A DNA stretch of 64,000 nucleotides from JAURNZ01 sp036337715. GTDB lineage: Bacteria > Pseudomonadota > Gammaproteobacteria > Comchoanobacterales > Comchoanobacteraceae. Location: the NCBI GenBank assembly GCA_036337715.1, contig JAYZDS010000005.1, positions 124,001 through 188,000 of the forward strand, given 5' to 3'. A program made the translations under genes and the position numbers. The stretch's first letter is position 1. Each line of letters starts with the position of its first letter. The notes under the pieces are model-generated. The model was not told the DNA's origin. It did no database searches and saw only the letters and a program-made list of their open reading frames with translations. Below, piece by piece: positions 10,301-18,205 of this stretch.

Positions 10301-10651
10301 GATAATTTTTTTATGAAAAAACTCGATCAAAATCAAATTTTAGAAAAATGGCTTTATCATATTGCCTTGGATTTACCCAATGCTAAAAAATTAACCAAAC
10401 TGGATATTCAACAAAACTATGAAATACTCAAACAACCTAAATTTAACTTATTAAGACGTTGGTTGCCTTACTCAAAGTTATACCTGAATGACGTTATCCT
10501 AACTGGCGACGTCATTACCGAGTCAATAGATGACCTTGAAAACTACGCCAATGATAACTCTGAAATGCTATCCACAGACATGCAAAATAACCTTGATACA
10601 CAAATTAACTATCTGAGACAGTTATCCAATCGCACATGTCAAATTAGTTAG
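7349..10651 (+). CDS. very large hypothetical protein with C-terminal CQIS (1100 aa)
   Basis: No family recognised over the whole length. The product is soluble and apparently all-helical, with no signal peptide or membrane segment and no Walker, protease or kinase motifs that I can see. It is rich in Asn, His, Tyr, Phe and Trp, for example around 410-440 (HWVTQFYWMM). The last four residues, CQIS, fit a CaaX box with Ile at a2 and Ser at X; Gln at a1 is tolerated by farnesyl transferase. It is the second CaaX-like ending in this island. It has its own upstream terminator and a 156-base leader, so it is probably separately transcribed. The Shine-Dalgarno sequence (AGAG) is weak. Candidate effector by inference. 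Confidence 0.75.
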   Translation: MESLNLASEIQSLSRKIYRDEPFSPYSTNPLLANHDKTCKLLQNASSFIYSGDIHANFKDEFDSASIAILKTIPTPKNIMSIIDLVLFEDNDTEPKKAKLNESFAKGIKYYQSQFSDMGLIDVIEHFFINEINLPKTEVSNKLADIQRQYINHQNPFVREIIESFESIEADIIDFKLLKDNTLMQLWQLTLQEVVTYFDNQKVEHLYDVKATYALIQSFNHNLSAALINCKNKKLVKSIIEDLIGHPDNENFPKKDIHPMIRNLWENSQLTANTDNLVSFIKQLTGLPKSFIRDHINDYDQIKDKPTYEPLDPDSYLIDVRYENSTTETFKTLLETKLNGLHKEILRDIGVVKTYDNQGNADCNLKYLASKNIDELSAWLKLQTMSQLNDFKKQYKTLVESEINHGSSFDGAVSYHWVTQFYWMMLNRCHDHHSRETNVLFYKILTDCLVATNNYFRCFAGVYQDAMMTTQSLHQAFNQTTKKEYHQLKDAYSEISMILFEHSLPLYKNGAIDPNLFYWWHDRESKTIDNNLYSYHKENKLNDFLFEGSQSNLTYVEYDSQKQNLLKIRAALIEDLFTQTSLNLDTCYAVADYLNLTYYVQRNEQDPNSIWELIAKNVVYCEDDDTRNINDDLFKPIEEQLKHLPGLINDILTHCDQDVMPAISPNINMGILKNHDINTYNFIKKISEKRAKLLLSFEPETFFQIMFENTSNQHPEFTTWLNQKIPYLPIDLATHSYFLLITKFNMSVDKITFTRHKDSMFFSEDPIYDAFFNMILFDMPVLNEYKNRCRPLTYYHVESITHTFFKLSGTLKLNLNTCHQLVQTMAETKNLLNPDWANFYFNWMAYSGMGTREEKKALFNNYFNREQTAFRDSLNCSQDIQALKLLHICPDEFKTIIDHYLDNLPEDTDVVKQELHKSLVFIYYPAKQNLCYLNQYNFSVRWLYFMYALKDKQNLSPVKQKLHDLLKKSMHNETNKLTNWYSRIDNFFMKKLDQNQILEKWLYHIALDLPNAKKLTKLDIQQNYEILKQPKFNLLRRWLPYSKLYLNDVILTGDVITESIDDLENYANDNSEMLSTDMQNNLDTQINYLRQLSNRTCQIS

Positions 10652-10710
10652 TCCACGATGATTGATTCTGTCAATATATCTAAATCTTGTTATTAATTCA
10701 TAGTATTGTA

Positions 10711-10738
10711 CTTAAGTGTTTGTTTTAGCTATTATAAT
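10711..10738 (+). promoter_or_regulatory. Promoter of the 408-residue hairpin protein
   Basis: A consensus -10 TATAAT lies at 10733-10738, with CTTAAG at 10711-10716 sixteen bases before it in the -35 position. CTTAA is one half of a PmrA-like box and has the same spacing as in the promoter before the first island gene, but the upstream half-site is not recognisable here. Confidence 0.5.
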
Positions 10739-10768
10739 GCTATATATAAAAAAAAGAGGATATATAAT

Positions 10769-11995
10769 ATGCCAACACAACAAGAAACTTCTCCAATTGT
10801 AGCTGCTGCATCTGCGATCAGCAATTTATTCAATTGGAATAGTAATAATGATAATGTCGCAGGAACTGTCGAAAGATTTTCAATGGATGAAGATAAAAAG
10901 ATAGCTTCAGAAATTGATAATACAGTTCATAACATTGAACCAGAAAGCGTTGCACTTGTACCTAGAAAATTAACATTTGATGATGTAAAAAACCATAGTA
11001 ATTTTTTTCCTGTTAATTATGTTAAGGAATATTTTCCAAGTATCGTTGAAGCAATCATTCACAATGATCAAAACAATATTATTACTGATCAATTTTTAAA
11101 AATACATTTCGACTTTGCAGTGAACTATATTGCATTACCAGATCAACTTAACATACAGGTCATTTATAATCACAATAATGAGCAAAAAGTAAAGCAGATC
11201 TTATTAACTAAAAAAACACTCAATCAGCTTCACAAAATGGGTCCTGCTAAAGCAAAAGAAAACATTGAAAATTTCATTAAAGATTTTTCTAAAGAATTAA
11301 GCCAAAAAACTTATGATAAATATCTCGAAGAAACACCAATGGTTAAATTCGACAAAGCAACCAATGATGCATATTTTAATTCTAAAGAAGCATCAATTAA
11401 AGCTGAACTTAAAGAAGAAATCAAAGAAAAATTTGCGTTCATACTTAAATATTATAAAATTAAAAGTCTGGCTCTTGCATCATTAGTGATTGTTTTAATA
11501 ACAGCTGCGGCAACAGGATTTTTACCATTAGTACCTATTCTTATTGGTGCTGGTCTTGCTTTAGCGTATTCAAATGCAATGAATATTTACAATTTGAATA
11601 ACGTACACAATGACGTTTTAGACCATTGCGTCTATGCTCACCCATCTCTTGTTAATGAACCAATCGACGTAAAACCAAAATTTAGCTTATTATCAGATTC
11701 AGTAGTTACTAATCTTTTATTAGCATTTGGTATTGGTTTAGTAGCAGTTGCAGTAATTTTTGCACCACCATCAGTCGTTCTATTTGCAGCTGCCATGGTC
11801 GCAACAATACCGTTACTTAACGTTTTCCACATTGATCAAAAGCATGAATTCCAAGCTCAAGAACAAGTCAAAGCATTAAGCCTTTTTAATGGATTAGAAA
11901 ATACAATAAATGATGATCCAATTTTAGAAAATGCAAAAAAAGAAGGTAAAACAATCTTCTCTAATAATGCATTAATGTCATCATTTGGAAATTAA
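10769..11995 (+). CDS. hypothetical protein with two membrane hairpins (408 aa)
   Basis: The ATG at 10769 is preceded by AGAGGA (10755-10760) and lies downstream of a TATAAT box; an upstream in-frame ATG at 10706 would sit within the promoter, so I reject it. The first 225 residues are soluble and helical. Hydrophobic pairs follow at about 232-270 (a loop at FLPLVP) and 311-352 (a loop at APP), joined by a polar segment, then a polar tail. This layout is shared with the 966-residue protein and the two following genes. No family is recognised. I infer a membrane-inserted effector or a small family of envelope proteins. A terminator follows directly. Confidence 0.75.
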   Translation: MPTQQETSPIVAAASAISNLFNWNSNNDNVAGTVERFSMDEDKKIASEIDNTVHNIEPESVALVPRKLTFDDVKNHSNFFPVNYVKEYFPSIVEAIIHNDQNNIITDQFLKIHFDFAVNYIALPDQLNIQVIYNHNNEQKVKQILLTKKTLNQLHKMGPAKAKENIENFIKDFSKELSQKTYDKYLEETPMVKFDKATNDAYFNSKEASIKAELKEEIKEKFAFILKYYKIKSLALASLVIVLITAAATGFLPLVPILIGAGLALAYSNAMNIYNLNNVHNDVLDHCVYAHPSLVNEPIDVKPKFSLLSDSVVTNLLLAFGIGLVAVAVIFAPPSVVLFAAAMVATIPLLNVFHIDQKHEFQAQEQVKALSLFNGLENTINDDPILENAKKEGKTIFSNNALMSSFGN

Positions 11996-12014
11996 TAAAA
12001 CCTAAGCAAATGGC

Positions 12015-12049
12015 TTAAAAAAAGCCACAATGTATTGTGGCTTTTTTTT
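12015..12049 (+). terminator. Rho-independent terminator
   Basis: AAAGCCACAAT and ATTGTGGCTTT form a long stem around GT, flanked by an A run and followed by eight T residues. It ends the transcript of the 408-residue protein. Confidence 0.9.
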
Positions 12050-12133
12050 ACCCAAAAATGTCAATCTACCTTTTTTTAAATAAAAGTAGCAAAATTTTTT
12101 AAATTAGCTTTTAATAATTAAAAAGGATTCAAT

Positions 12134-13585
12134 ATGAATGACAACAGACAAAATATCGAACAACCAAGGTCTTCTTTTAAAACTAACTTAATCTCTTTTC
12201 TTGAACAGCTCAGCGAAAACAAAGTCAAACCTGATTTCAATCTATTAATTGATTATGATGACAAAAATAACTATTACGATGATAAAAAAAGGGCAATTTT
12301 TGAAAACTTCAATGAGCCATTAGAAAATGACATTAATATCCTTGAACACATTAAAAAACAAATCTCTTTTGCAGATATCAATAAACTGTCTCCCTTTGTT
12401 TGTAGGATCATTAATGTATCCATGATAAATAAAGATGAACAATCAAAGATCAATACATTGAAGTCAATTATATTTCCGCTTACCCCGCTTGGTGATACAC
12501 TCAATCAAAATTCATACAAACAAGCTAGCATTAATTTTAAGAATCTCGAACAAACCTCCTATGATGAAGAAATACTTTCATTCTACATAGAAAAAATGGC
12601 TAATGAACAATCAGATACGATTGATAATCAATCAAAACACTTAGCCTTAAAACTCTTTTGTGAAGAAAGACAAAAGAAACAAAAAGAGATAGATTTTATG
12701 GCTTTTTATAATATAGCGACTTATAACATAAAGACCATCGAAAATATATTTCAATCCATTGTTAAACAACTTGAAAATAACCCAACAGATTTTGATTTTG
12801 ATGCATCACTTTTAATGACTTACTCTGAGGTTGTGGCATCTATCTTTAGCCAAAATAAAAACATCATATCAAACATAGCCAAAATCAAGTCACTTTTGAG
12901 TAATGCTTTAGTTGATTCGGATAAAAAACAAAAAATATCCTTGCCTCTTAACCATATTTTAACTGCCAAAGAAATGATGGATTGTAATCAATTCATGATA
13001 GACGCTTTTCTTAAACAAAATAATGATATTTTATCTGCATCTGTAAACGCTTTTAGAGTAAAAAAAAATAAAGCTTTCGTCGAGCTTGATAATAGGACAA
13101 ATAAATCAAAATGGTTATGTATTGTATTGTGTGTGCTTGCATTAATGTCACCTATCTTATGTATGAGTCAAATCATTTCTAGCCATACAGCCATTGCATC
13201 ACTCATTGTATTAGGTATCATAGCCGCTGTGGCCACTATCATTCCTATGACGACCACTTTTATATTTGATAACCAAGCGGTCAAAAAGTTTAATTCCTTA
13301 TTTGGCATCACCATAATGTCATTCATCATTGTTGCCTTAAATATTTTTTTGTTTAACGTATCTACGCCTCTGACATATGGTTTGTTTGGTTTTACAGCAG
13401 TCATCAATGCCATGGTGATACAATATTGTAATTATAAATTGTGTGCTAATCATATTAATCAGGCCAAAAAAAACAATGATACTTGTCAAGTCCGCAATCT
13501 CATAAGTAACCATCAACTAGGTAGTTTTTTCAAAGTCACTAATGATGATGAGCTCATCATGATAAACCCATTGCCTAAAAAATAA
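12134..13585 (+). CDS. hypothetical protein with two membrane hairpins, paralogue A (483 aa)
   Basis: AAGGA lies a few bases before the ATG, so the start is good. Residues 1-320 are soluble and helical, rich in N, D, K and I. Four hydrophobic segments follow at about 326-350, 355-378, 395-412 and 413-430, as two pairs, then a 50-residue polar tail. The tail (VRNLISNHQLGSFF) resembles that of the next gene (VKNVIDTYKLNSMF), and both genes share the order helical head, two hairpins, short tail. I therefore read them as diverged tandem paralogues. No known family. Candidate membrane effector. Confidence 0.75.
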   Translation: MNDNRQNIEQPRSSFKTNLISFLEQLSENKVKPDFNLLIDYDDKNNYYDDKKRAIFENFNEPLENDINILEHIKKQISFADINKLSPFVCRIINVSMINKDEQSKINTLKSIIFPLTPLGDTLNQNSYKQASINFKNLEQTSYDEEILSFYIEKMANEQSDTIDNQSKHLALKLFCEERQKKQKEIDFMAFYNIATYNIKTIENIFQSIVKQLENNPTDFDFDASLLMTYSEVVASIFSQNKNIISNIAKIKSLLSNALVDSDKKQKISLPLNHILTAKEMMDCNQFMIDAFLKQNNDILSASVNAFRVKKNKAFVELDNRTNKSKWLCIVLCVLALMSPILCMSQIISSHTAIASLIVLGIIAAVATIIPMTTTFIFDNQAVKKFNSLFGITIMSFIIVALNIFLFNVSTPLTYGLFGFTAVINAMVIQYCNYKLCANHINQAKKNNDTCQVRNLISNHQLGSFFKVTNDDELIMINPLPKK

Positions 13586-13690
13586 TAAAAATATATTATT
13601 CAATTACTTACAGTTTAAATGGCAGCTTTATTTATTAATTTAGCTATATTTATACTAATGGATTAATTCAAGCGTGCAAGGAGCAACGTC

Positions 13691-15178
13691 ATGGGATTCA
13701 AACTTAAAGTACTTATAAATGAATGGTTTGCTAATGATATGAGACAACCCATTGATTTAAGTCAAGCTAACGATCTAGAAGAATTTAATAAATTTAAAAT
13801 ACTTTCCAAACAACGATCAGTACTCAATCTACTTACTAATCAAGAAAAATCAAAGGTGCCAGCGTGGCTAAAAGATGAATTAGACATTCATTTTGTTAAA
13901 GACATAGTGACTATTCTTACTAGCGATTCACACTACAAAGAGAATAGAATGCTCTTTAAAGTTGCCTCATTACGACCTTTATATAAACATCTTAAAAACA
14001 TCAATAAACTAAAGAATGTTGATGAACTTCGTATCGATGATGATGATATGGATATGATGGCAATTCAGAGTTTCATGAATCGTAAGCATAACATTGCAAC
14101 CATAGAGGGGAATCTTGCATCCGATATGCTTTTTAAAGCGATCTCAGATAGATCCTTGAGTATCACAGACATTAAACATTTGGAGTCTATCGCATTTTCA
14201 ACACCAAAGGAAATGATTAAACTGGTAAGAAACACCACTGATGAATTATCCAAATCAGATATCAGTGAAAAGCTAGATGAAAAAAAACGACTATTCATAA
14301 AATATGCTCTTGAATCCATCGATGTCGACAAGAAAGTCCCAGATGCCTTTCAAGCGCTACAACAAACCTACCCAAAGGAAATGGAAGAATTTGTCACCGC
14401 GCTGATCGTACATCCTTTGGCTAGATTTTCAAAAAAAGCTTTAAAGAAACCACCTCAAACCTATCAAATTGACAAAAGCATTGCACACCTTGCTATGATA
14501 AAAAAACTTTCTGGATTAGCGAAAGACATTCAATCACTGATTCCTGATAAAGCCGTACCCCCAGAAATGATGGGGTTCTTTTACAAAGAAAGTAATGAAT
14601 TTTTAACAAAATCATATCCCATCCATCAAATGAAACTGGATGAGGAAAAAGAGGCTTTTGCAAAAACACAAAAAATACCATTTAGACTTTCATTATTTTA
14701 TTCCTTATTAGGCATTGGGCTTAGCGCTCTAAGTTTTACATCAATGCTTTCAGCTTCGACAATCTTTCCAGCAGCAATGATCATAGGGTCACTTGGTTTC
14801 ATTGCAAGCCAATTTATTCTATTTAGTGGTTATAAAAATGACAAAAGACGTATGCCTACCTTGTCATCTGGTTTTAATATAAACATCACTTTTATCACAG
14901 TTGCTATCGCAATTGGCATAATTTTTCAACCATATGCTGCCATTGTTGTACCTTGTTTATTAGCCATTCTAGGTGGATTAATGCCACTAGTATCTCAACA
15001 ACATCGGCATAGCAATGTCAATGCACACATCAATCAAACGCCTTTGCCTCAAACATCAGAAGTTAAAAATGTTATTGATACATATAAATTAAACTCCATG
15101 TTTATGGTTCAGGAAGAAGATAACCATGTACAATTTAATAACACCATGTCTAAGTTTGCTGAGGAAATAATGATATGA
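13691..15178 (+). CDS. hypothetical protein with two membrane hairpins, paralogue B (495 aa)
   Basis: A perfect AAGGAG (13678-13683) precedes the ATG at 7 bases. The head (1-325) is soluble and helical with an acidic run DDDDMDMM near residue 120. Hydrophobic pairs lie at about 333-377 and 394-437, followed by a tail of about 58 residues that ends KFAEEIMI. Architecture and tail resemble the preceding gene. It overlaps the M20-like gene by four bases (ATGA), so the two are translationally coupled. No family recognised. Confidence 0.75.
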   Translation: MGFKLKVLINEWFANDMRQPIDLSQANDLEEFNKFKILSKQRSVLNLLTNQEKSKVPAWLKDELDIHFVKDIVTILTSDSHYKENRMLFKVASLRPLYKHLKNINKLKNVDELRIDDDDMDMMAIQSFMNRKHNIATIEGNLASDMLFKAISDRSLSITDIKHLESIAFSTPKEMIKLVRNTTDELSKSDISEKLDEKKRLFIKYALESIDVDKKVPDAFQALQQTYPKEMEEFVTALIVHPLARFSKKALKKPPQTYQIDKSIAHLAMIKKLSGLAKDIQSLIPDKAVPPEMMGFFYKESNEFLTKSYPIHQMKLDEEKEAFAKTQKIPFRLSLFYSLLGIGLSALSFTSMLSASTIFPAAMIIGSLGFIASQFILFSGYKNDKRRMPTLSSGFNINITFITVAIAIGIIFQPYAAIVVPCLLAILGGLMPLVSQQHRHSNVNAHINQTPLPQTSEVKNVIDTYKLNSMFMVQEEDNHVQFNNTMSKFAEEIMI

Positions 15179-16374
15179 GCATGAATATAACAGAGATTAA
15201 GGCAATGTCTAGGCGCTGGCAACCTAAACTTAAAGCGCTAAGAAGACAACTTCATCAATACCCAGAAACCTCACCTAACTTAACCCATACCCATGAAATT
15301 ATTTTTGATAAATTAAAGCCCTGTAAATTAAAGCAAATCCCATTAAAACATAGCCAATCACTCTGTTTTGATTTGAAAGGTGATTTACCTGGACCAAATT
15401 TATTATTTTGTGCCAATATGGCTGGCACATCATTGATGGATTATACGAAAGATGCCTATCATAGTATGATCCCTGGATTCACGCATTCAGAAGTTAATAA
15501 TGATGCAGAAATCGCTTCTTTGATTGGCCTAATCTGGTGTATGCATAAACAAAGAAAAACACTCAATGGGACTCTACGTATTTTATTTATGGCTGATGAC
15601 ATCAATTCAACATCTAGCTTAAGGGAGTTACAACAACATGTTTTTAAAGACATCAAGTATGCAACCCATTTTGAGTTTTGTAATCGCTACCCAAAAGATC
15701 GTATATACTACGCTTATGATTATAGTAAACCGCGTATTGATCACTTTAGTATTGCTTATCGAAACAATCCAAATTTAAGTCAAATTAAGTCTAATAAAAC
15801 AGTGTTCATGGCATCTAAATTGGTGACACAATTACCTATCATCATTAAACAATCACTGGGTGAGTTAACACCAGTTGGATTTAAATTTAACAAAATCAAC
15901 GCTCAAGATGCTCATAACATACAACCAGATCATATCGAAATAGAGGGCCATCTTTATACTTATGATAAGGAAATGGCCAATGCAACTTTTTCGTTAATTA
16001 GTGACTTAGTACAAAATCAAATGCTAGGACCCAGTGCATTAGTTAAAACAGCAATGATTTATCCACCGCTGTATAATGATACTAATTGGATGAACCAGTT
16101 ATTACCAATTGTTGGACAATTATTAGATGAGCAAAACCTCATAGAACACCCTATTCCGATGTTGACAAACTCAAACTTTTCAATCATCAGTGAATCAATT
16201 CCAAGTGTGCAGCTTACTTTAGGCACACAAAAGTTTCCCTTTGATGAACAATCTACAAACCTATTTGAAGAATCTTGTTTGTCATTGGCATTAAATGCAT
16301 CGTTAAGTATTATCTGCCATTTCCAAGATAGAGGAGATAATGTTTTACATGCTAAATTTGACGGCGCAAGTTAA
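15175..16374 (+). CDS. degenerate M20-family amidohydrolase homologue (399 aa)
   Basis: The fold signature of the M20D aminoacylase/amidohydrolase group is visible: an N-terminal LRRQLHQYPE (family LRRxLHxxPE), NLLFCANM where the family has VLLRADMD, then NGTLRILFMADD where the family has GTVxLxFQPAEE, a central insert with AQDAHNIQPDHIEIEG, and a C-terminal NSNFSII...LTLGT where the family has EDFSxxxxxxPxxxxxLG. The metal ligands are gone: HACGHD is replaced by THSEVNND, the Glu-Glu pair by Asp-Asp, and EDF by SNF. I infer a catalytically dead or repurposed protein. GAGGA lies 9 bases before the ATG, and the gene is coupled to the preceding membrane protein by an ATGA overlap. Confidence 0.65.
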   Translation: MSMNITEIKAMSRRWQPKLKALRRQLHQYPETSPNLTHTHEIIFDKLKPCKLKQIPLKHSQSLCFDLKGDLPGPNLLFCANMAGTSLMDYTKDAYHSMIPGFTHSEVNNDAEIASLIGLIWCMHKQRKTLNGTLRILFMADDINSTSSLRELQQHVFKDIKYATHFEFCNRYPKDRIYYAYDYSKPRIDHFSIAYRNNPNLSQIKSNKTVFMASKLVTQLPIIIKQSLGELTPVGFKFNKINAQDAHNIQPDHIEIEGHLYTYDKEMANATFSLISDLVQNQMLGPSALVKTAMIYPPLYNDTNWMNQLLPIVGQLLDEQNLIEHPIPMLTNSNFSIISESIPSVQLTLGTQKFPFDEQSTNLFEESCLSLALNASLSIICHFQDRGDNVLHAKFDGAS

Positions 16375-16404
16375 GCTAGTTTAAAATAAATTAAGGAGTT
16401 AGTT

Positions 16405-17712
16405 ATGACATATCAAGAAGATGTTAACCAAATTTATAAAGTACAAGACTTTATTCGTGATGCTGAAAAAGAATTAATCAACCAAATCGGCCAAGGTTTA
16501 AAAAATGGTGCCATTGCTGAAGATTCAAATAAAAGAAAAAATCAGATACTTGAACTAGTTACAATTGAATACCTGAGCGCTTTCTCAAATCAATTAGCCC
16601 TGGAACAAAATATTAAAAGCCAAGCCAGATTAGAAGGTTTCATGAAGTATTTTGCAAAATACAATGAACGCGTAAAAACACTGCAAGAAAGAGTTGAACA
16701 AACAGAGAGAACTGAAGAATCTATTGAAAATCTTGAAGAAATAAAGGAAAGTATTCAAGAAGCAAGCGACAAATTAGAAGAGGAAATTGAAGAAGCTTGC
16801 AAAGAATTAGAAAAAGATGTGAATAAAGAAGAAATTGTTTTACCGCCACCTATTGAAAGAAAAGAAACCAAAAAAGAAAAAAAGGTGAAAGCCTTTAAAC
16901 AGGTTGTTGAAAATGAACAGACTAAGGAAACAAACGAAAGGTCTAAATCTAACTATATATATACATCTATCAATAATAAATCTATTGAAAGAGATGAAAT
17001 TAATAAAACAAGACTTAACTTATATAATAAAAATAGAGTTAGGCCGATGTCAAAACCCCAATTTTCCGTTTATTATGCATCGAATGAAACAACATTTGAT
17101 TGGCAAAATTTGCTTAACCAAGCTGAATCTTTATATGCCATTGCATTATCTCATGATCCTTTATTTCATGAGTTCAGCATAAAAAAACTAGATTTTTTGA
17201 AGCATTTCTTGTTAAAAGGATCAGTAGACAACAACGAGCCTAAATTATCGGACCATATAAAGCAAAATGACCTTACTCAAAACCAAAAAATGACGCTCTT
17301 ATATGAACTTATGTACCTTGAACAAGCGACAGCTCAGTTAGAAGCAGAATTTTTAACTAACAAAATGCAGAATAATGATGATGCCAAAAAAGCTTATAAG
17401 ACATACTTAGAGGAGGCCAATGAAATAGATGGTCAACAACAAGACCCTAAAGGGGTTGCAGATATTCATCCTGATCCTAAAGAAGGACCTTCCCCTGAAG
17501 GTGATCAAGGTCAAATACCTCTCACTGATTATTACAATAAAGAAAATAAAAATACTGAGGATAATGACCTTAGTTTCAACTCACTATTAGAATTGTTTTT
17601 TTCACCGTTTTATTCAAAGAAAGTAATGTCTGCTGAAGAAGAGGAACAATATTACAGGGATCTTGGAAATAGACCGTCACTAACCCCCTTTAATGACCCG
17701 AATAAACAGTAA
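16405..17712 (+). CDS. coiled-coil hypothetical protein (435 aa)
   Basis: AAGGAG precedes the ATG at 7 bases. Residues 90-150 form a Glu/Lys-rich coiled coil, followed by a PPP stretch and a very basic KKEKK segment (about 150-170). A polar middle and an acidic, proline-containing C-terminal region (about 345-375) follow. The last 30 residues include EEEEQYY, resembling the glutamate-rich E-block of some Dot/Icm substrates (inference). No family recognised and no membrane segment. It is the last gene of the island and ends 7 bases before the chosen lspA start. Confidence 0.7.
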   Translation: MTYQEDVNQIYKVQDFIRDAEKELINQIGQGLKNGAIAEDSNKRKNQILELVTIEYLSAFSNQLALEQNIKSQARLEGFMKYFAKYNERVKTLQERVEQTERTEESIENLEEIKESIQEASDKLEEEIEEACKELEKDVNKEEIVLPPPIERKETKKEKKVKAFKQVVENEQTKETNERSKSNYIYTSINNKSIERDEINKTRLNLYNKNRVRPMSKPQFSVYYASNETTFDWQNLLNQAESLYAIALSHDPLFHEFSIKKLDFLKHFLLKGSVDNNEPKLSDHIKQNDLTQNQKMTLLYELMYLEQATAQLEAEFLTNKMQNNDDAKKAYKTYLEEANEIDGQQQDPKGVADIHPDPKEGPSPEGDQGQIPLTDYYNKENKNTEDNDLSFNSLLELFFSPFYSKKVMSAEEEEQYYRDLGNRPSLTPFNDPNKQ

Positions 17713-17719
17713 ATGTAGA

Positions 17720-18205
17720 ATGACACGAAAGCACCATTCAATGATTGATATTCGATCACACTCATTATTATTTATATTGATTGTGATCGATTTATATTCC
17801 AAGCACTGGGCCTTAAATCAGTTGATGGCACAACCAATGCAATTAATTCCAGGCTGGATAAATTTTCAATTGGCATTTAATTATGGGACAGCTTTTAGTT
17901 TATTTAGTGGCGCAAGCACCTTATGGCATCACCTTTTAACCTGCCTAAATGCATTAACCATTATCGGGTTAAGCTGGTGGCTTTTTAGATATCAAACACA
18001 TACGATACTGAGACAATGGAGTCTTGTATTGTTAATTTCCGGTGGATGTGGTAATTTTCTCAATAGGTGGCTACATGATTATGTAGTTGATTTTATAGCA
18101 TTGAGCATTCACGGTCGCAACTTATTTGTTTGTAATATTGCCGATATATATATTAGTTTAGGCCTAATGATGCTTATATATGACCAATATATAACACATG
18201 AGTAA
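17720..18205 (+). CDS. lspA: lipoprotein signal peptidase (signal peptidase II)
   Basis: Inner-membrane aspartic protease that removes the signal peptide from diacylated prolipoproteins. Four hydrophobic segments are seen. Family blocks are present: DLYSK (24-28), FNYGTAFS (53-60), GCGNFLNRW with VVDF (catalytic D124), and CNIAD (catalytic D142). The usual NLxDR is NFLNR here. I chose ATG 17720 (161 aa) because it places the DxxSK block where E. coli LspA has it; an upstream start at 17693 would overlap the preceding gene and no strong ribosome site decides. It overlaps ileS by 8 bases. The usual gammaproteobacterial order is ileS then lspA; here it is reversed. Confidence 0.9.
   Translation: MTRKHHSMIDIRSHSLLFILIVIDLYSKHWALNQLMAQPMQLIPGWINFQLAFNYGTAFSLFSGASTLWHHLLTCLNALTIIGLSWWLFRYQTHTILRQWSLVLLISGGCGNFLNRWLHDYVVDFIALSIHGRNLFVCNIADIYISLGLMMLIYDQYITHE

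Noticed and set aside
10706..10768. Upstream in-frame ATG at 10706 for the 408-residue protein
   Set aside because: It overlaps the TATAAT promoter and has no ribosome site, while ATG 10769 has AGAGGA at good spacing.
12094..12120. PmrA-like box before the gene at 12134
   Set aside because: Two TTAA half-sites are present but 12 bases apart with no central TT, so they do not fit the 11-base geometry; such pairs are expected by chance in this AT-rich DNA.
13691..13710. N-myristoylation signal on the protein starting MGFKLK
   Set aside because: Phe directly after Gly2 is excluded by the myristoylation pattern.
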